Shown: piece after piece, positions 11,291 to 24,639 of the stretch
How the letters are laid out: each line of letters opens with the position of its first letter
Numbering within the stretch: position 1 is the first letter of the stretch
Assembly (NCBI GenBank): GCA_916610825.1
Contig: OU744450.1
Span: forward strand, 8,390,030 to 8,454,029
Length of the DNA stretch: 64,000 nt
DNA from: Haliclystus octoradiatus
Taxonomy: Eukaryota; Cnidaria; Staurozoa; Stauromedusae; Haliclystidae
Direction of reading: 5' to 3'
Notes under the pieces: model-generated
Told to the model about the DNA's origin: nothing
The model's input: only the letters and a program-made list of their open reading frames with translations
Databases searched by the model: none
Program-made: the position numbers and the translations under genes

Positions 11291-11539
11291 ATTTGATTTA
11301 TAAAAATATAGAGTATCAATTCTGTTAAAATTAGCCCTATAAATTCATACTGTTTTGTGCTCTTGGCTCATAAATTCAATATTATACACTGTTTAACAGT
11401 TAGATAATGGATCTTGAAGTAGAAATTATAATATACAGCAAACTTTTATAATTGATTGAAATTTCTATTATCTTACGTCACGTCTTAGATAACAGATTTA
11501 GCCCAAATTAATCTAGCAATCCAGAATAGTTCACAAAAT

Positions 11540-13650
11540 ATCATCACGAAAATTCACAATGCTTTTTGCTCATAAAATCAAAACTTTTAAAAATTATTTA
11601 ACAAAACTACTCATTGTAGTTAGCATATGTGAAATAGATAATATAACTTATGTTAAAAAATTTAATGATCAGCTGAAGTTCTAATTATGCTGAGGGTAGG
11701 CTACTGATTTTGTTAATATCAACACAATAATTCATAATGTTATTTGCTAATAAATTCAAAAATTCTCAATATTGTTTGACAAAATTACAAAATATGATTT
11801 ATTTTGAAAAAATTCAATAATTAGGTGAAATTCCAATTATGCTAAGGGTACTGATTTTGTTAATATCAACACGATAATTCACAATGTTATTTGCTAATAA
11901 ATTCAAAGCTTCTCAAGATTGTTTGACAAAATTACTCATGGTAGTTAGTTTAGCTTAAGTGAAATAGAAAATATGATTTATTTTGAAAAAATTAAATAAT
12001 TAGCTGAAATTCCAATTATGGTAATGGTACTGATTTTGTGAATATCAACACGATAATTCACAATGCTATTTGCTAATAAATTCAAAAATTCTCAACATTA
12101 TTCAGCGAAATTGCTTATGGTAGTTAGTTTAGCCTAGGTGAAATAAATAATATGATTGATGTTGAAAAAATTTAATGATTAGCTGAAATTCCAATTATGT
12201 TAAGGGTATCGATTCAGTTAATATCAACACAACAATTCAAACTGCTATTTGCTAATAAATTGAAAGCTTCTCAATATTATTTGACAAAATTACTCATGGC
12301 AGTTATTTTAGCTTATGTGAAATAGAAAATTTGATTTATTTTGAAAATATTCAATAATTAGCTGAAATTCCAATTATGCTAAGGGTACTGAGTTTGTAAA
12401 TATCAACACGATATTTCACAATGCTATTTGCTAATAAATTCAAAAATTCTCAATATTGTTTGTCAAAATTACTCATGGTAGTTAGTTTAGCTTATGTGAA
12501 ATAGAAAATATGATTTATTTAAAAAAATTCAATAATTAGCTGAAATTCCAATTATGCTAAGGGTACTGATTTTGTTAATATCAACATGATAATTCACAAT
12601 GCTATTTGCTAATAAATTCAAAGCTTCTCAAGATTATTTGTCAAAACTACTCATGGTAGTTAGTTTAGCTTATGTAAAATAGATAATATGATTTATTTTG
12701 AAAAAATTCAATAATTAGCTGAAATTCCAATGATGGTAATGGTACTGATTTTGTTAATATCATCACAATAATTCACAATGATAATTGCTAATAAATTCAA
12801 GGCTTCTCAACATTATTCAGCAAAACTGCTTATGGTAGTTAGTTTAGCCTAAGTGAAATAGATAATATGATTGAAGTTGAAAAAATTTATTGATTAGCGG
12901 AAATTCCAATTATGTTTAGGGTATCAATTCAGTTAATATCAACACGATAATTCAAACTGCTATTTGCTAATAAATTCAAAGCTTCTCAATATTATTTGAC
13001 AAAATTACTCATGGTAGTTAGTTTAGCTTATGTGAAATAGAAAATATGATTTATTTTGAAAAATTTAAATAATTAGCTGAAATTCCAATTATGCTAAGGT
13101 ACTGATTTTGTTAATATCAACACGATAATTCACAATGCTATTTGCTAATAAATTCAAAAATTCTCAACATTATTCAGCGAAATTGCTTATAGTAGTTAGT
13201 TTAGCCTAGGTGAAATAGATAATATGATTGTTGTTGAAAAAATTTAATGATTACTTGAAATTCCAATTATGTTAAGGGTATCGATTTAGTTAATATCAAC
13301 ACGATAATTCACACTGCTAATAGCTAATAAATTCAAAGCTTCTCCATATTATTTGACAAAATTACTCATGGTAGTTAGTTTAGCTTATGTGAAATAGAAA
13401 ATATGATTTATTTTGAAAAAATTCAATAATTAGCTGAAATTCCAATTATGCTAAGGGTACTGATTTTGTTAATATCAACATGATAATTCACAATGGTATT
13501 TGCTCATAAATTCAAAACTACTCAACAATATTTAGCAAAATTACTCATGGTGGTTTGTTAGTTTAGACTATATGAAATAGATAATATGATTTATGTTGAT
13601 AAAATTTAATGATTAGCTGAAATTCCAATTATGTGCTATGTGTATAGATT
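11540..13650 (+). repeat. 179-bp satellite, about 12 tandem units
   Basis: The phrase CCAATTATGCTAAGGGTACT and its variants recur at 11833, 12012, 12191, 12370, 12548, 12727, 12906, 13085, 13263, 13442 and 13625, a period of 178-179 bp (the first full unit is shortened to about 152). Units fall into at least two types; the TTCAGCGAAATTGCTTATGG type appears at 12101, 12816 and 13173, spaced 4 and 2 units, so there is higher-order structure. Non-coding. It lies inside the region bracketed by the TACACAGG inverted termini. Confidence 0.95.
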
Positions 13651-15700
13651 TTATATTAAACAATGCCTGTTTCTTATAAACAAATCAATACGTCACAAAA
13701 TAATTTATTCGAACCCATTCGGGATAATTTCCACAATGTCTCTGACATGGAAAATATTGGGAAGCTTTCTATAGGCATTTTATAATATTCGTGAAGTCTA
13801 AAAATCGCTAAGACGGTATTGAGCCTACACGCAGACGTAAAGGGAACACTGAATTGTATTTTTGGTCTGCATGCAGGCTGCTCGATATTTGGCACCTCCT
13901 GAAGTTTCTTTACAGCCAATCCCGAGCGTTCTTGCATCCAGACCCCAATTTGAAAAAGTGTGAAAACGAAAAGCTCAGTCAGTTTACGAATTTTACTGTT
14001 TTACCAAGGTTTTACAAACTGAATTCAACTACAAGTATTTGTTTCCCCGATACATAAAGAACGTTTAGCCTACGATGAAAGTAATAAAATGATGTACTGC
14101 GATATCACAACAACTTATCACTGGAACGAATTCTTTAACTTTACCGTTCAAAACGAAATATGGTTTGTTTTTCTACTTGCTCTGAACATGCGAGATTCGG
14201 TGAAATGTTTTGGCGGTCATGGTCAATACGTATTTTACGACATCGTACTCTCTCTCATCCATTTTTATGAGAATTGGACATGTTATAGGTTAGTTTATTT
14301 GCTGTTTTCTTTCAATTGCTTCTTTATATCAACAATACTTATGTTGCTGCTATGGCACTGCTGCAATACTATACTAGGCTATTGAACTTGGAAGATATCA
14401 TTGCTAGCTAATCCACCATCTTAATTCGAAAGCATAGGATAACAGGCCTTCTAGATAAATAAACATATCGTTATTAAAGATATGCTGCGGTATTGGCAAG
14501 TAGGTTATGTCTATTTTGTAAGCTGCCCAAGCTTCGAATTTCTTTTCAAAAGATCATAAGATTCCTGATATTTTTGTCGACCAATCAGTTCAGATCAGCA
14601 GACTATCTCAGCCTGACTGTTCGAATTGGGCTAATCTAATATGCTTGTTATATTTCTATACTTTCCAAGCATTTAAAGTTTTCTTATGTTTATATCTGAC
14701 AGTAAAAAAGTATTAATTATGTGCTGCAAAGGTTATGTTTGGCTCAAGTTTGTTTCTAGCCTATTGCAATTCCATCGTGACCCACTTACAAGGCTGAGAG
14801 TGTTTTCTTTCAGGGCTTTTAAATTCTTTTAACATTTGGCTTCATTTTTGTTACCAGTTGTTTAAAATGATAAGGGGGACATTATTATTCAAAATAATTT
14901 AACAGATATGAAAAATCAAGTAGATTAGAATGAGTTTACAAGCCGTAACCCACTTACTGCAATCTGCCATGTTCCCCAATCAGACTGAAAAACATAAAAT
15001 ATCCTGGTCATCGTTTTATTTAGACATGATATCTTGAAAACACAATCGAATTTATTAAATACCTTTATTCAACTTGGAAAAAGCAAGGAAGTTACGATGT
15101 GACGCACGTACGCGCAGTTTGTGATCCACTTACAGCTACAAAGCAGATTATTATATGAGCTTAGACATTTTCTGTATTGAATTGAGGCTATACTGAATCT
15201 TTCTGTAATAGCTATTCCTAATTGGTGTTGCTGATATTTTTCAAAACATATCTGATTTATTGTAATCATTAGTTGTAATACATTCTATCTGAAGAGTTCT
15301 CAGCCTCTAAACCTATAGTCCTTGTCAAAACATCACATATTCTCCTACGATTTGCATCTTGATATTCTACTGTCTGCATAGGTTTATTATCTTAACTTGT
15401 TTGTTGTGTTTTTCTATACAAACTATAGGAACTTGCTGCATGGGAATTTGAAAAACATTCATGGCTATTGTTTTGTCAACATTTGCCTGACTATGCAACC
15501 CAATGAAAAATAGGTAGGCATGGTATATATTTAACTGTACTACGTTTGTAATTCGGGATTCCTAAACTTCCAAGTAGTTATTTCGGAAATTGAAAATTGC
15601 GTTTCTCATTTTTTTTGTAAAAAGAGATTTGATAACAAAACCCTCTTTCACTCCATTTCAGGATTCCAAAGCTTTTGAAATCGCAAAAGATTATGTACCC
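13651..15700. other. Gene-free spacer
   Basis: Open stretches at 13674-14057 and 14089-14385 (98 codons, hydrophobic-rich) show no recognisable motif, and overlapping opposite-strand frames are equally open. I treat them as chance. The 14089 frame would encode two hydrophobic segments near its end, which in AT-rich DNA is weak evidence. Confidence 0.5.
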
Positions 15701-17341
15701 ACTAGACTGGTCCAAAAAACATGAAAGTTTGAAATGTTATCGGGCCCATCGATTTTTTTGTTCAGAATGCTTTGAAAATAAGTTGTGCACACATTTTATT
15801 GTAATTTGACATTGGGAAATGGGGTCCCAAGGCCCCTCTAAATTAATACGTAAAGTTAATGGGGAAAACGCTGATCTTTTTCAAACGCTAATACGTCATC
15901 TTTGTGAAAACATATTCTAAAATTTGCTCACATGGCCGTGGAGGTAATGATCTGAATAATCTGAATTTATTAATTTAAATGTTTGAATCTTTATCATTGC
16001 CTTAAAACTATGGGGTTGAATACGATGCATAAAAAACGTGGCTTCTGCTGTAAAAAAGGATTAATCTATAAGTGTCTGCTGTCAATCTGTAAATCTAAAA
16101 AATATTTCCGTGAAAGGTGTCACCGCCGTTGATATCGCAGTTTGAAGAAAGTTTGTAACTCGAGAAGGTCATTCTGTTGAACGGTGACTGTTTTATAGAT
16201 TCAGATCATATTGATGTTGTTATTGAGATATTCATTATTGTTACGTTGCTATTATTTAGATAAACAGAATATCTAATAAAGTTTAAATAAAGTTTTGAAT
16301 AAAACGTTGGAAATCAAACAAAGATATCGCATATATTCGTATGTCGATTCCTATTTATATTCATATTCATATTCATTAATTTATATTCGAATTTATAAAA
16401 CATCTAATAAATTTTACGCCACAGAGAACGATGAAGCTCGAGCGATCAACTGTTCCAAACGTCGAACGATGATAAAGTTCAGTAATCCACGAAGAATTTT
16501 ACGAATACATTTTCGGAAGTTACATATGAGCAGTAAAATGTTCAAGCTTGAATTTATGAAGACATCGAAGTATTTCTTTGTCACGTAGCAAGGGATATAG
16601 CTCTTTAAAAGTTTTCAAACATTTTGAGATTCAAGTAATTACCTTCGTAGATCAAGTTGAACAATGTCAAAGGCTTTGTTTCCGAAGTTTTATTTCCCAA
16701 ATGGCAGCTAGTTCTGTTATAAATTTTAACTGAGTTAAACAAAATGAACAGCTTTCTGAGTAATATTTCTGCTATCTGAGTAAAGCGGCCTTAGCAAGAA
16801 TGAACATTTCAATAACAAGTTAACGACATATTGTGTCTATAAAATAGCCACCGTTCAACAGAATGACCTTCTCGAGTTACAAACATTCTTCAAACTACGA
16901 TATCAACGGCGGCGACACCTTTCACAGAAATATTTTTAGATTGAAAGATTGACAGCACACAGCAGACACTTATAGATTAATCCTTTTTCACAGCAGAAGC
17001 CACATTTTTTTATGCATCGTATTCAACCCCACAGTTTTAAGGCAATGATAAAGATTCAAACATTTAAATTAATAAATTCAGATTATTCAGATCATTACCT
17101 CCACAGCCACGTAAGCAAAATTTAGAACAAGTTTTCACAAAGATGACGTATTTGCGTTTGCAAAATATCAACGTTTTCCCCATTAGCTTTACGTATTAAT
17201 TTAGAGGGGCCTTCGGACCCCATTTCTCAATGTCAAATTACAATAAAATTTGTGCACAACTTATTTTCAAAGCATTCTGAACAAGAAAATCGATGGGCCC
17301 GATAACATTTCAAACTTTCATGTTTTTTGGACCAGTCTAGT
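15701..17341. mobile_element. 1.64-kb foldback element with about 500-bp inverted arms
   Basis: Arm 15701-16198 is the reverse complement of 16838-17341 with roughly 90% identity by eye. Outer ends are ACTAGACTGGTCC and its complement; inner ends are CGGTGACTGTTTTATAG and CTATAAAATAGCCACCG. The 640-bp spacer (16199-16837) has one open frame of 97 codons (16295-16588) without a recognisable motif, so this is probably a non-autonomous foldback or MITE-like element. I could not identify a clean target duplication. Confidence 0.88.
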
Positions 17342-18263
17342 ATCCATAGCCTATAGAATTCTAATCAGATTCTCTTTTTTTACAAATTTTCGCTTAAATC
17401 AGATATCCTGAATTCTACATTGAGATAGATGTTAAGCCTATTACTGTTTTATTGTTAAATGTCTCATAATAGGCGTACAGATAAAAATACAGGGAATGAT
17501 GTTCTACGTTGCCTGGATTTTACGAAATAGGAATAGCCTATAATTGATTTTCACACATTAGTAATGGTCTGTCTTTTCGATTCACAACAATTCTCTTTTT
17601 TATTATCAGAAAACTGTACATGTGTTTGGAAATAACAACCCAGAGTCAATGCAATACATATGTTTTGCAATGATTTAGTGAAATTATGCGTAGTGCCAAT
17701 AATCGAGCCATCGCTTATTTGCGGGCGCGTCAAAATCACACAAATCACGCAAAAATACTAACATTTTGAAGCAAAATAGACTATTTATAATAAATAAGCA
17801 TTATCAATCATCCCAACCCAGCCAATTCTGTTATCTTGACATGAAACGAAACATAGAAATGGTGTTAGATTTTAGTTACCTTCTAAGAAATTCCCCTCCA
17901 AGCTTGTCAAACATCGTCAATTTTTAAACTCATCAACAAGGGTTTGTATGGCCAAGTAAAATATCGCGTGTTGAATCGCGAGCAAAATATCAAGATAACG
18001 TTGAGTATAGTGAAAGGAAGTCATCAACCTAGTTAGTTCCTGGTAGGGAAATCTATGATTGGCCAGTTTTTATTTATTTTTAGATCTAAATGTGAGTAAA
18101 ATTCCCCTCCGAGGCATTTTCCTACAATGAACTGGCATTATCCTTCGTGCTCGCCATTGTTTTAGCCATGTCGTCACGGCATTTCACACATCTCCGCGAT
18201 GCAAGAAATGATATTCACACTCGGTGTTTGTTTGTTGTTGTTTTTGAGATTACCGTTTCCATG
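17342..18263. other. Gene-free spacer
   Basis: No gene seen. The word ATTCCCCTCC occurs twice (17890 and 18103), possibly a relic of a small repeat. Confidence 0.45.
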
Positions 18264-18469
18264 TTAAAGGGGCAAAATTGACCGGCGACCGCTGCGAGAT
18301 CAATTTGAATTTATGCTTAGCGTAATTCAACCGTCTCGCTTTGAAACTATTGTTATACGCAAGCCTAATTTGTAATAAATTCATGTCAACAAAAACATTG
18401 TGCTATAAACAATAAACATGCACGTGATCCTAAGTGCGTAGCGCCTGCCGGTCATTTTTGCTCCTTTAA
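18264..18469. mobile_element. 198-bp MITE flanked by TTAA
   Basis: Inverted ends AGGGGCAAAATTGACCGGC (18268 on) and the complement of AGGAGCAAAAATGACCGGC (ending 18465), about 34 bp in all and extending through GCG-rich CGACCGCTGCG/CGTAGCGCCTG. Both sides carry TTAA (18264-18267 and 18466-18469). TTAA duplications are typical of piggyBac and Kolobok families. No coding capacity. Confidence 0.85.
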
Positions 18470-21120
18470 AGATCATAATAAATTTACAGAATTTATACTT
18501 TTCAGTATAGAGACTCAATATGAAATATTTTAATAATAAGCCGTTTTGATATTTTACATAAATCTACCCGTCCATGCTTTTGTAAATAGTTTAACTTAAA
18601 TTCTGTATAACATGCTATGGACAATGTTTATGTCGAATAATAAAACATTTGAATATTTTATAACTGTATATCAAAGTTTTCAAGCTGACATATCAAACCG
18701 AGAACGGAAAATAAGCTGGGTAATTGAGCATTTCTTCGACAACGCCACAATGACCTACGCTTTTAAAGTAAACAGTCAATAATATGTAACCACTCGGAAT
18801 AAACCCAACACGAGTGTATAATTATGTTAAATGATTTATTTCTTTTGAATTGCGATACTTTCCTAACTCTTTCAAATAATCTAAGCATGCATATAAATTT
18901 AAAACAAATATTTCCTCCTCTTGTTCATAATAATAACAGATGACGCCATTTTGTATTACCAACATGTGAGAGACTTAGAGCAATCGCACGCGTTATTTTT
19001 CAAGACATGCGCACTGTAAAGTGGCCCCATTATAGGCACTACGGGCTTTCCTTCTTCATTTGTAACAATTGACCTAACACTTAAAGTTTTTATACAGAAA
19101 TAATATTACGTCTGGAAGTAATATTACCTCCATGTCAAAAAAATAATATGAAATCATACAAACTGTTAAAAAACATCCATTCCTACTGTGTCAACTGTGT
19201 ACATTTGAGGTTATCAAAATTAAGCTTGTTACGACTGCCTGTGTTTTTCTTCCTGGTCACTGTAACCATGAACTACTAAATACTAATTTGAAGCAACTTC
19301 ATTTTTTAATCCCACAGAGTACAGTGGAACCCGCTATGCTAGTCAAAATTGTCAACAAATTTCATTGCAGTTATCCAAATTTGCGCATACCTGAAATTGT
19401 TTAAAAAAGACATGACTGCAAAATAGTCAATAGATTTTAAAAGCCAGGTTGCATATGTGCGGGGATTTCAGTTATCGGAATTGCGCTTGCAATTCCATTG
19501 TGTTGTAGAATATTTACGGCTAAATAATAATCCGAAATTGAAAAGTTTTCTTATCAATCAAATTTTGTTCAAGAATATAATACACTGCTGTAATTTTATT
19601 TGAATGTTTTATAAACATATCCATATATCTTTTCTGCTTATTCTTGTATACCAGTGTGTATCTGCACAGTCTTGCATGGGAATTGAAAAATGTTTTTTGA
19701 AAAATTATGATATTGACAGGGATTTATTTGATTATGTTCCAATCCTTTAAAATCAAAAGTACAGCCTACTTAATTGTTGTTATTAGGTTTAAATTTTTAT
19801 CAAATGCGAAAATATTCAAATTTTCTCACATCACTGTTCCAGAACAGTCAGTAGGCCTAGTGTTGGGTATCATGAGTATTGCCGTTAATATTGTGCATTG
19901 TCTGTATTATTATTGTTGAAAAATAGTGTATCGCAAGATTAACATAATGCATAGAATGTTGCATTGTTAATCATAAATTTACATAGATATGTATACAAGC
20001 TTTCTTGAGATTGTTTTTGCTATGATTGTTTCTTTTGTTCCTAAGTAAGCAGTTATGATGTAAGAGTGTAATTTAGGTGCAGCTGCTGTCAGCAGCTCAT
20101 AGGACTTCATGGGCCAGAAGGTCTATGAACCGCTATCAATATTTTCTGATAAAACATACACAACAACATACATAGCAGAGAATAATGGTTTTGGAATTTG
20201 ACTGCATTTTTGCTACTGATTTAAGATATATTGCTCTATATAAGGCATTGTATCATAATATGATATGTGATTTTGACTGAGGGTTCGTGACAATTTTAAT
20301 TTGATAAATTAGGATCTATCCTACTTCTTTTGAAACTTAGAATAAAATCTGCATGTTTTTATTTTACTTCTGTTCACACATCATCAGAACCATAGTAATT
20401 ATTTTTCTATTTTTTTATGACCAAGCAACGTAATATTGTCTACATTGGCACATTGTCCACAACATACTTTTCTTAAACTTTCACCGGCGTTGCCCGCAAC
20501 TAATTTCACTGTGTTTTGCTAGTTGTCACTTTCATCTTAATGTAGATTTAATCTTTTATTACTTATCTAATCAGTGTTATATGCATTTGTTTTTCAGAGT
20601 GAAAATCCTGGATCTCAAAATTGACGAGCAATACTTTAATACACTGTAGCAATCAATACACTGATATGATAAAGAAATGTTACACTCTGCTCACAAACCA
20701 TCAAACATTACATGTGGTTGAATATTGATGATTTTACTTGCTGGATGTAATAACACAAAAAGCAGATGAAATTTACTTACAAGCTATACAACAACTTTTC
20801 TCTTAAACATTTGGATCTTCTGCTGTTATTTTACAATTATCTATACATGCAGTTGTATTCTGGAATTATTATTGACGTTTGGGTATTATTATGGTAGACT
20901 GATCTTTTTCAATGACCAGCTGATGAATCCAAACTATTACTCTGTTACGATTGAATTGTTGCACTGGCTCTCGTCAGGGTTTCAGTGTGACTTTATTATA
21001 GATCGTAATTGATTTAAATTAAATGTTTAATCTAATCTAAAATTAATATTGTGCTGTAATATGATGATTAACATTGTATAGACAATATTTTGATTAGACT
21101 GTATGTGCAACATTTTGATA
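18470..21120. other. Gene-free spacer
   Basis: AT-rich, no supportable gene. One short perfect hairpin, AGCTGCTG-T-CAGCAGCT, at 20081-20097. The open stretch 19707-19919 has no recognisable motif. Confidence 0.45.
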
Positions 21121-21129
21121 AGCAATTGT

Positions 21130-21596
21130 AAAAATATCTTAATTCAAGAAAATATGTTCTTGTTTCAAGAATCTGATGAGAATATTTGATTTGTAGTTCC
21201 AAATGCGCTAGCAAATATTATCTTAATTCAAGAAAATATATGCTTATTTTACGAAAATATATGCCTATTTCAAGAAAATATTTGCTTATTTCAAGCATAT
21301 ATATGCTTATTTCAAGAATCCAATAATTCTGACTGCACACTATCTTCAGAAATGAAAGCAAAAAGGGTCTTGTTTTAAGCAAAAATTTGCTCATTTCAAG
21401 AAATTTAAGCTGGAAAAGAGAATAATATGTCAAGTAAATTTGTGCTTAAAATAAGAAAATATAACAAGCAAATTTGTTCTAGGGTAGGAATATTTGCTTC
21501 CTATGTGGACAAGTACATTTATTCTTATTTCAAGCAAAATTTCACTTATTTCAAGAAATTTTTTTCTTGATTTAAGCACATGGATTTTCCTGTGTA
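21130..21596. repeat. TTCAAGAAAATAT short-repeat block ending in TACACAGG terminus
   Basis: Many imperfect copies of TGCTTATTTCAAGAAAATA and inverted forms, ending in ATGGATTTTCCTGTGTA (21580-21596), the perfect complement of 11090-11106. An apparent 71-codon frame at 21218-21433 (LEMSKYFLEI-type repeats) is produced by the short repeats and is not a gene. Confidence 0.85.
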
Positions 21597-23882
21597 GATA
21601 CAGTTGCTTCTGTCAGACGGTGTCCACTTTACCCAGCGTGTGCAATAACCATTAAACATTGAAAATTATATTTCTTCTCAGGTATCCAAATAACAGAAAC
21701 ATTATTTCGATACAATGAATTATGATCCTTAACATATGCTGATGGAGGTATGAATGATCATTGTATTTCAATAATTTCAGCCATAGATGGACATGTTTCC
21801 GGGTTATCCAGTAAACGTCCTGTAAGTGGCTCGCATGTAACAGCCTTCACGGCTGTCGTCCTTACTTTGCAAAATCCCCACCTAGTTAATAAATCAAACC
21901 ATACAATCAGCTCTCATTGTGTTCAATTGTATATTTGTAGCACATCAAACCCAGAGCCCATCTCTGTAAACGATCAGCTACATGGCTTTATGGTAGCATT
22001 GAGGGCAAATTGATCAAATATGTACATTAGACTACGATGATCAAAAAAAATATGTGAATCAATTTGGACTTCATAGCAAATAATCCAGCCTGGGACAGGC
22101 TACAACAATAGAAAACGCTTCGTTTTTTGGGAAAGACCATCTAGCACTTGGACCAGTAAATATTCTACTCATAAATATTATTGGTTCATGCTCTAGATCC
22201 ACAAGAGATTAAGCTAATTGCTCAGGTTTAACCTGATTTGCAACAATAGACCAATCTACTTATATTAATAATACTGTCTGTTTATATATCACAATATTTC
22301 TATATTTCGATATTTCTACATTTCTATATTTCTGTGTCTGTCCGCGACTTATGTACGTCTTACTGGCGATATAATACGGATAATCCGTTAAATTTCAAAA
22401 TATAAATTTTGCTTGGCAGTTTACTTTGCGCGGTATTGCAATTTATTTTGCACAGAAACTGCATATGCTGCATCGAGAGATGATTGTGCTTTGAAAATCA
22501 GTATTCGTGCATTTTTGCAAGCGTAATTCACAGAATAACAATACCAGACGATGCTACAATTCTAGTACAAAGCTTAGCTGCATGTGCTATTTTGAGTAGA
22601 TGTTGGTTTTTTACTGAGATAGGATGTCTATTTGTATGCAGAAATGGCGAATTGGATTTTCACTAGATTAGCTTCTAGCCTATTATATATGGTAAGTAAA
22701 ATATGCTGTCATATATTATACTCTTTGATTGTATGCTATCCAAGTCTTCATTGCCTTGCATTTTTGTTATCAAATTCATTTGATTGGCAGCTTTTGCTGT
22801 TGTAAAAAGTGTAATGTGAACAGTTATTTGATTTAAAATGCTCGCGTTTCTCGTTCTTCGAAATTAACGCTCGAAGTCAACCAACATCTGGTTTGATATT
22901 ATTGGATAAATGCTAAAAAGATTGTTATGGTAATATTATTAGTATAGTGATGGTGATATTTACATTTTATTTACAAGGTACTGTGAGATAATCTCAGATT
23001 GAGGTTGATTGATGTATTAATTTGACTAAATGAAATTTCGATGTAGTTTATGACAGTTAGAAAATTTGCTTTAATTAGGTTCAAAGCCTTATTAGACTAT
23101 CAATCACATCACATTTCCTAATTATACTATAAAATTCAAGTCAGACTTTTTACATTTTTCCAATTAATCAACACATCAGAATGATCAAATATTCTGATAA
23201 TAGTGAGTCAATTCCAGAATGATGAAACAGTGAAATAAAAATACAGAGAGGTAATTGCATTTTAATCAAAATATTGCAATATTTCTATATGCTTCTACCG
23301 CAGAATAATTATAATCTATAGCCTAAGTCTGATAATGAATTTAAATCTAACTAAAATTAATAATACATAATTTAAAATCAAAATCAACATAAGAAAATGA
23401 GAACAACCCTAGAACATCACTGAATGATCATAACTTTTAGTTATTAGGTATTCTATTCAATTATATTCTTATCAAACTTGGAAAACACTACTTGAAACCA
23501 TAGAAGACGCCAGAGTTCAAAGTAGAAGTTGTTGGCGTTCTGAATTATGAATTAGAAAAAAGCTAATAAGCTATCTTAGATTTTTAGAGTGCAACATGCT
23601 GCAAATACAGAAGCTTCAATTTTAACGATAATGACGTGAATAATACAATAATCAGAAGGAATATGTTGGATTGACACACAACTGTATTCTCGTTCTGAGA
23701 AGCTATAGGCCTGGGCCTAAGTATATATGTGTTAACTTTGTTTTGCAAACACTTTTTAATTGAGTTTGTCTTGTTCAAAATATTGAGTCTTGACTAAGGT
23801 CGAGGGTCATTTCTGTGCTGCTTCTTGTTTTGATAAATTTTATTGTAGGCTAAACCTTTCAAAAATCCAGTTTTTATTCATT
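21597..23882. other. Gene-free spacer
   Basis: Nothing supportable. A pyrimidine-rich stretch with TATTTCTA words lies at 22285-22335. Open stretches at 21750-22013 (87 codons) and 22484-22666 (60 codons) show no motif. Confidence 0.4.
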
Positions 23883-24239
23883 TCATACATTCTTGCATGT
23901 AAATGTACAACATTTTTCTGAGTGGATAAAATAGATTCCGCAAGTGTGCAGAAAATGACAGCTTAAAATATCAAGAGCGTGTATGTATGTGTAGCAGGCA
24001 TTTACATAAAAATAATTAAATATTAAGAGCGTGTACGTGAAACATTTCAAATGTAAGAGAATGTAACTAGAGCTGGGGCATTCCATAACACATTTTGAAT
24101 ATTAAGCATCTGTACCTACAGCAAGGGTGTGTAAGTAAAACATTTTAAATATTAAGCCTGTGTACCTATAACAAGGGTGTTTATGTAAAAAAATTTGAAT
24201 ATCAAGCCTGTGTACCTATAGAAAGGGTGTGTATGTGAT
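23883..24239. repeat. 50-bp minisatellite, left part
   Basis: Units of the type GTGTACCTATAGCAAGGG + TGTGTATGTAAAACATTTT with AATATTAAGCC. The array stops at GTGTATGT (about 24232), where LINE-C begins, and resumes at about 27993 on the other side. Confidence 0.9.
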
Positions 24240-24639
24240 GCGATGTGATATATGTGATGTGATATATATATTTGGTCATAAAAAGCATACATATTTATAA
24301 AAAGTAAGCTTAATAAATTATGACCAGGGTCAACCCTTAAGCAAAACTGCTGGTTTGTTTGGGTGATCCCATAATTAATAAGTTATTATAAAATCCTCAA
24401 AATAGTTGAAAAATTAGGTATATAGGCATATAAATAATATAATTAGATTAGTAAATAGAAATATTATAATACTTAATATGGTTTCACATTTTTCCTTTTG
24501 AATTTAAAAGTAATATATGGTAATAGTGTTTTCCAATAATTTAATACGATTTTCAAAAAAATTCAGTAGGTACAATTTTTTATCAGCGTTTAAGGAAACG
24601 AAGGATGAAAAAAGATAAAATTAGGATTTGGTCTATTTG

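Noticed and set aside
14089-14385. A 98-codon frame with hydrophobic segments
   Set aside because: No recognisable family, no splice or start context, and hydrophobic residues are expected from T-rich DNA.
21218-21433. A 71-codon repeat-rich frame on minus
   Set aside because: Generated by the TTCAAGAAAATA short repeats.
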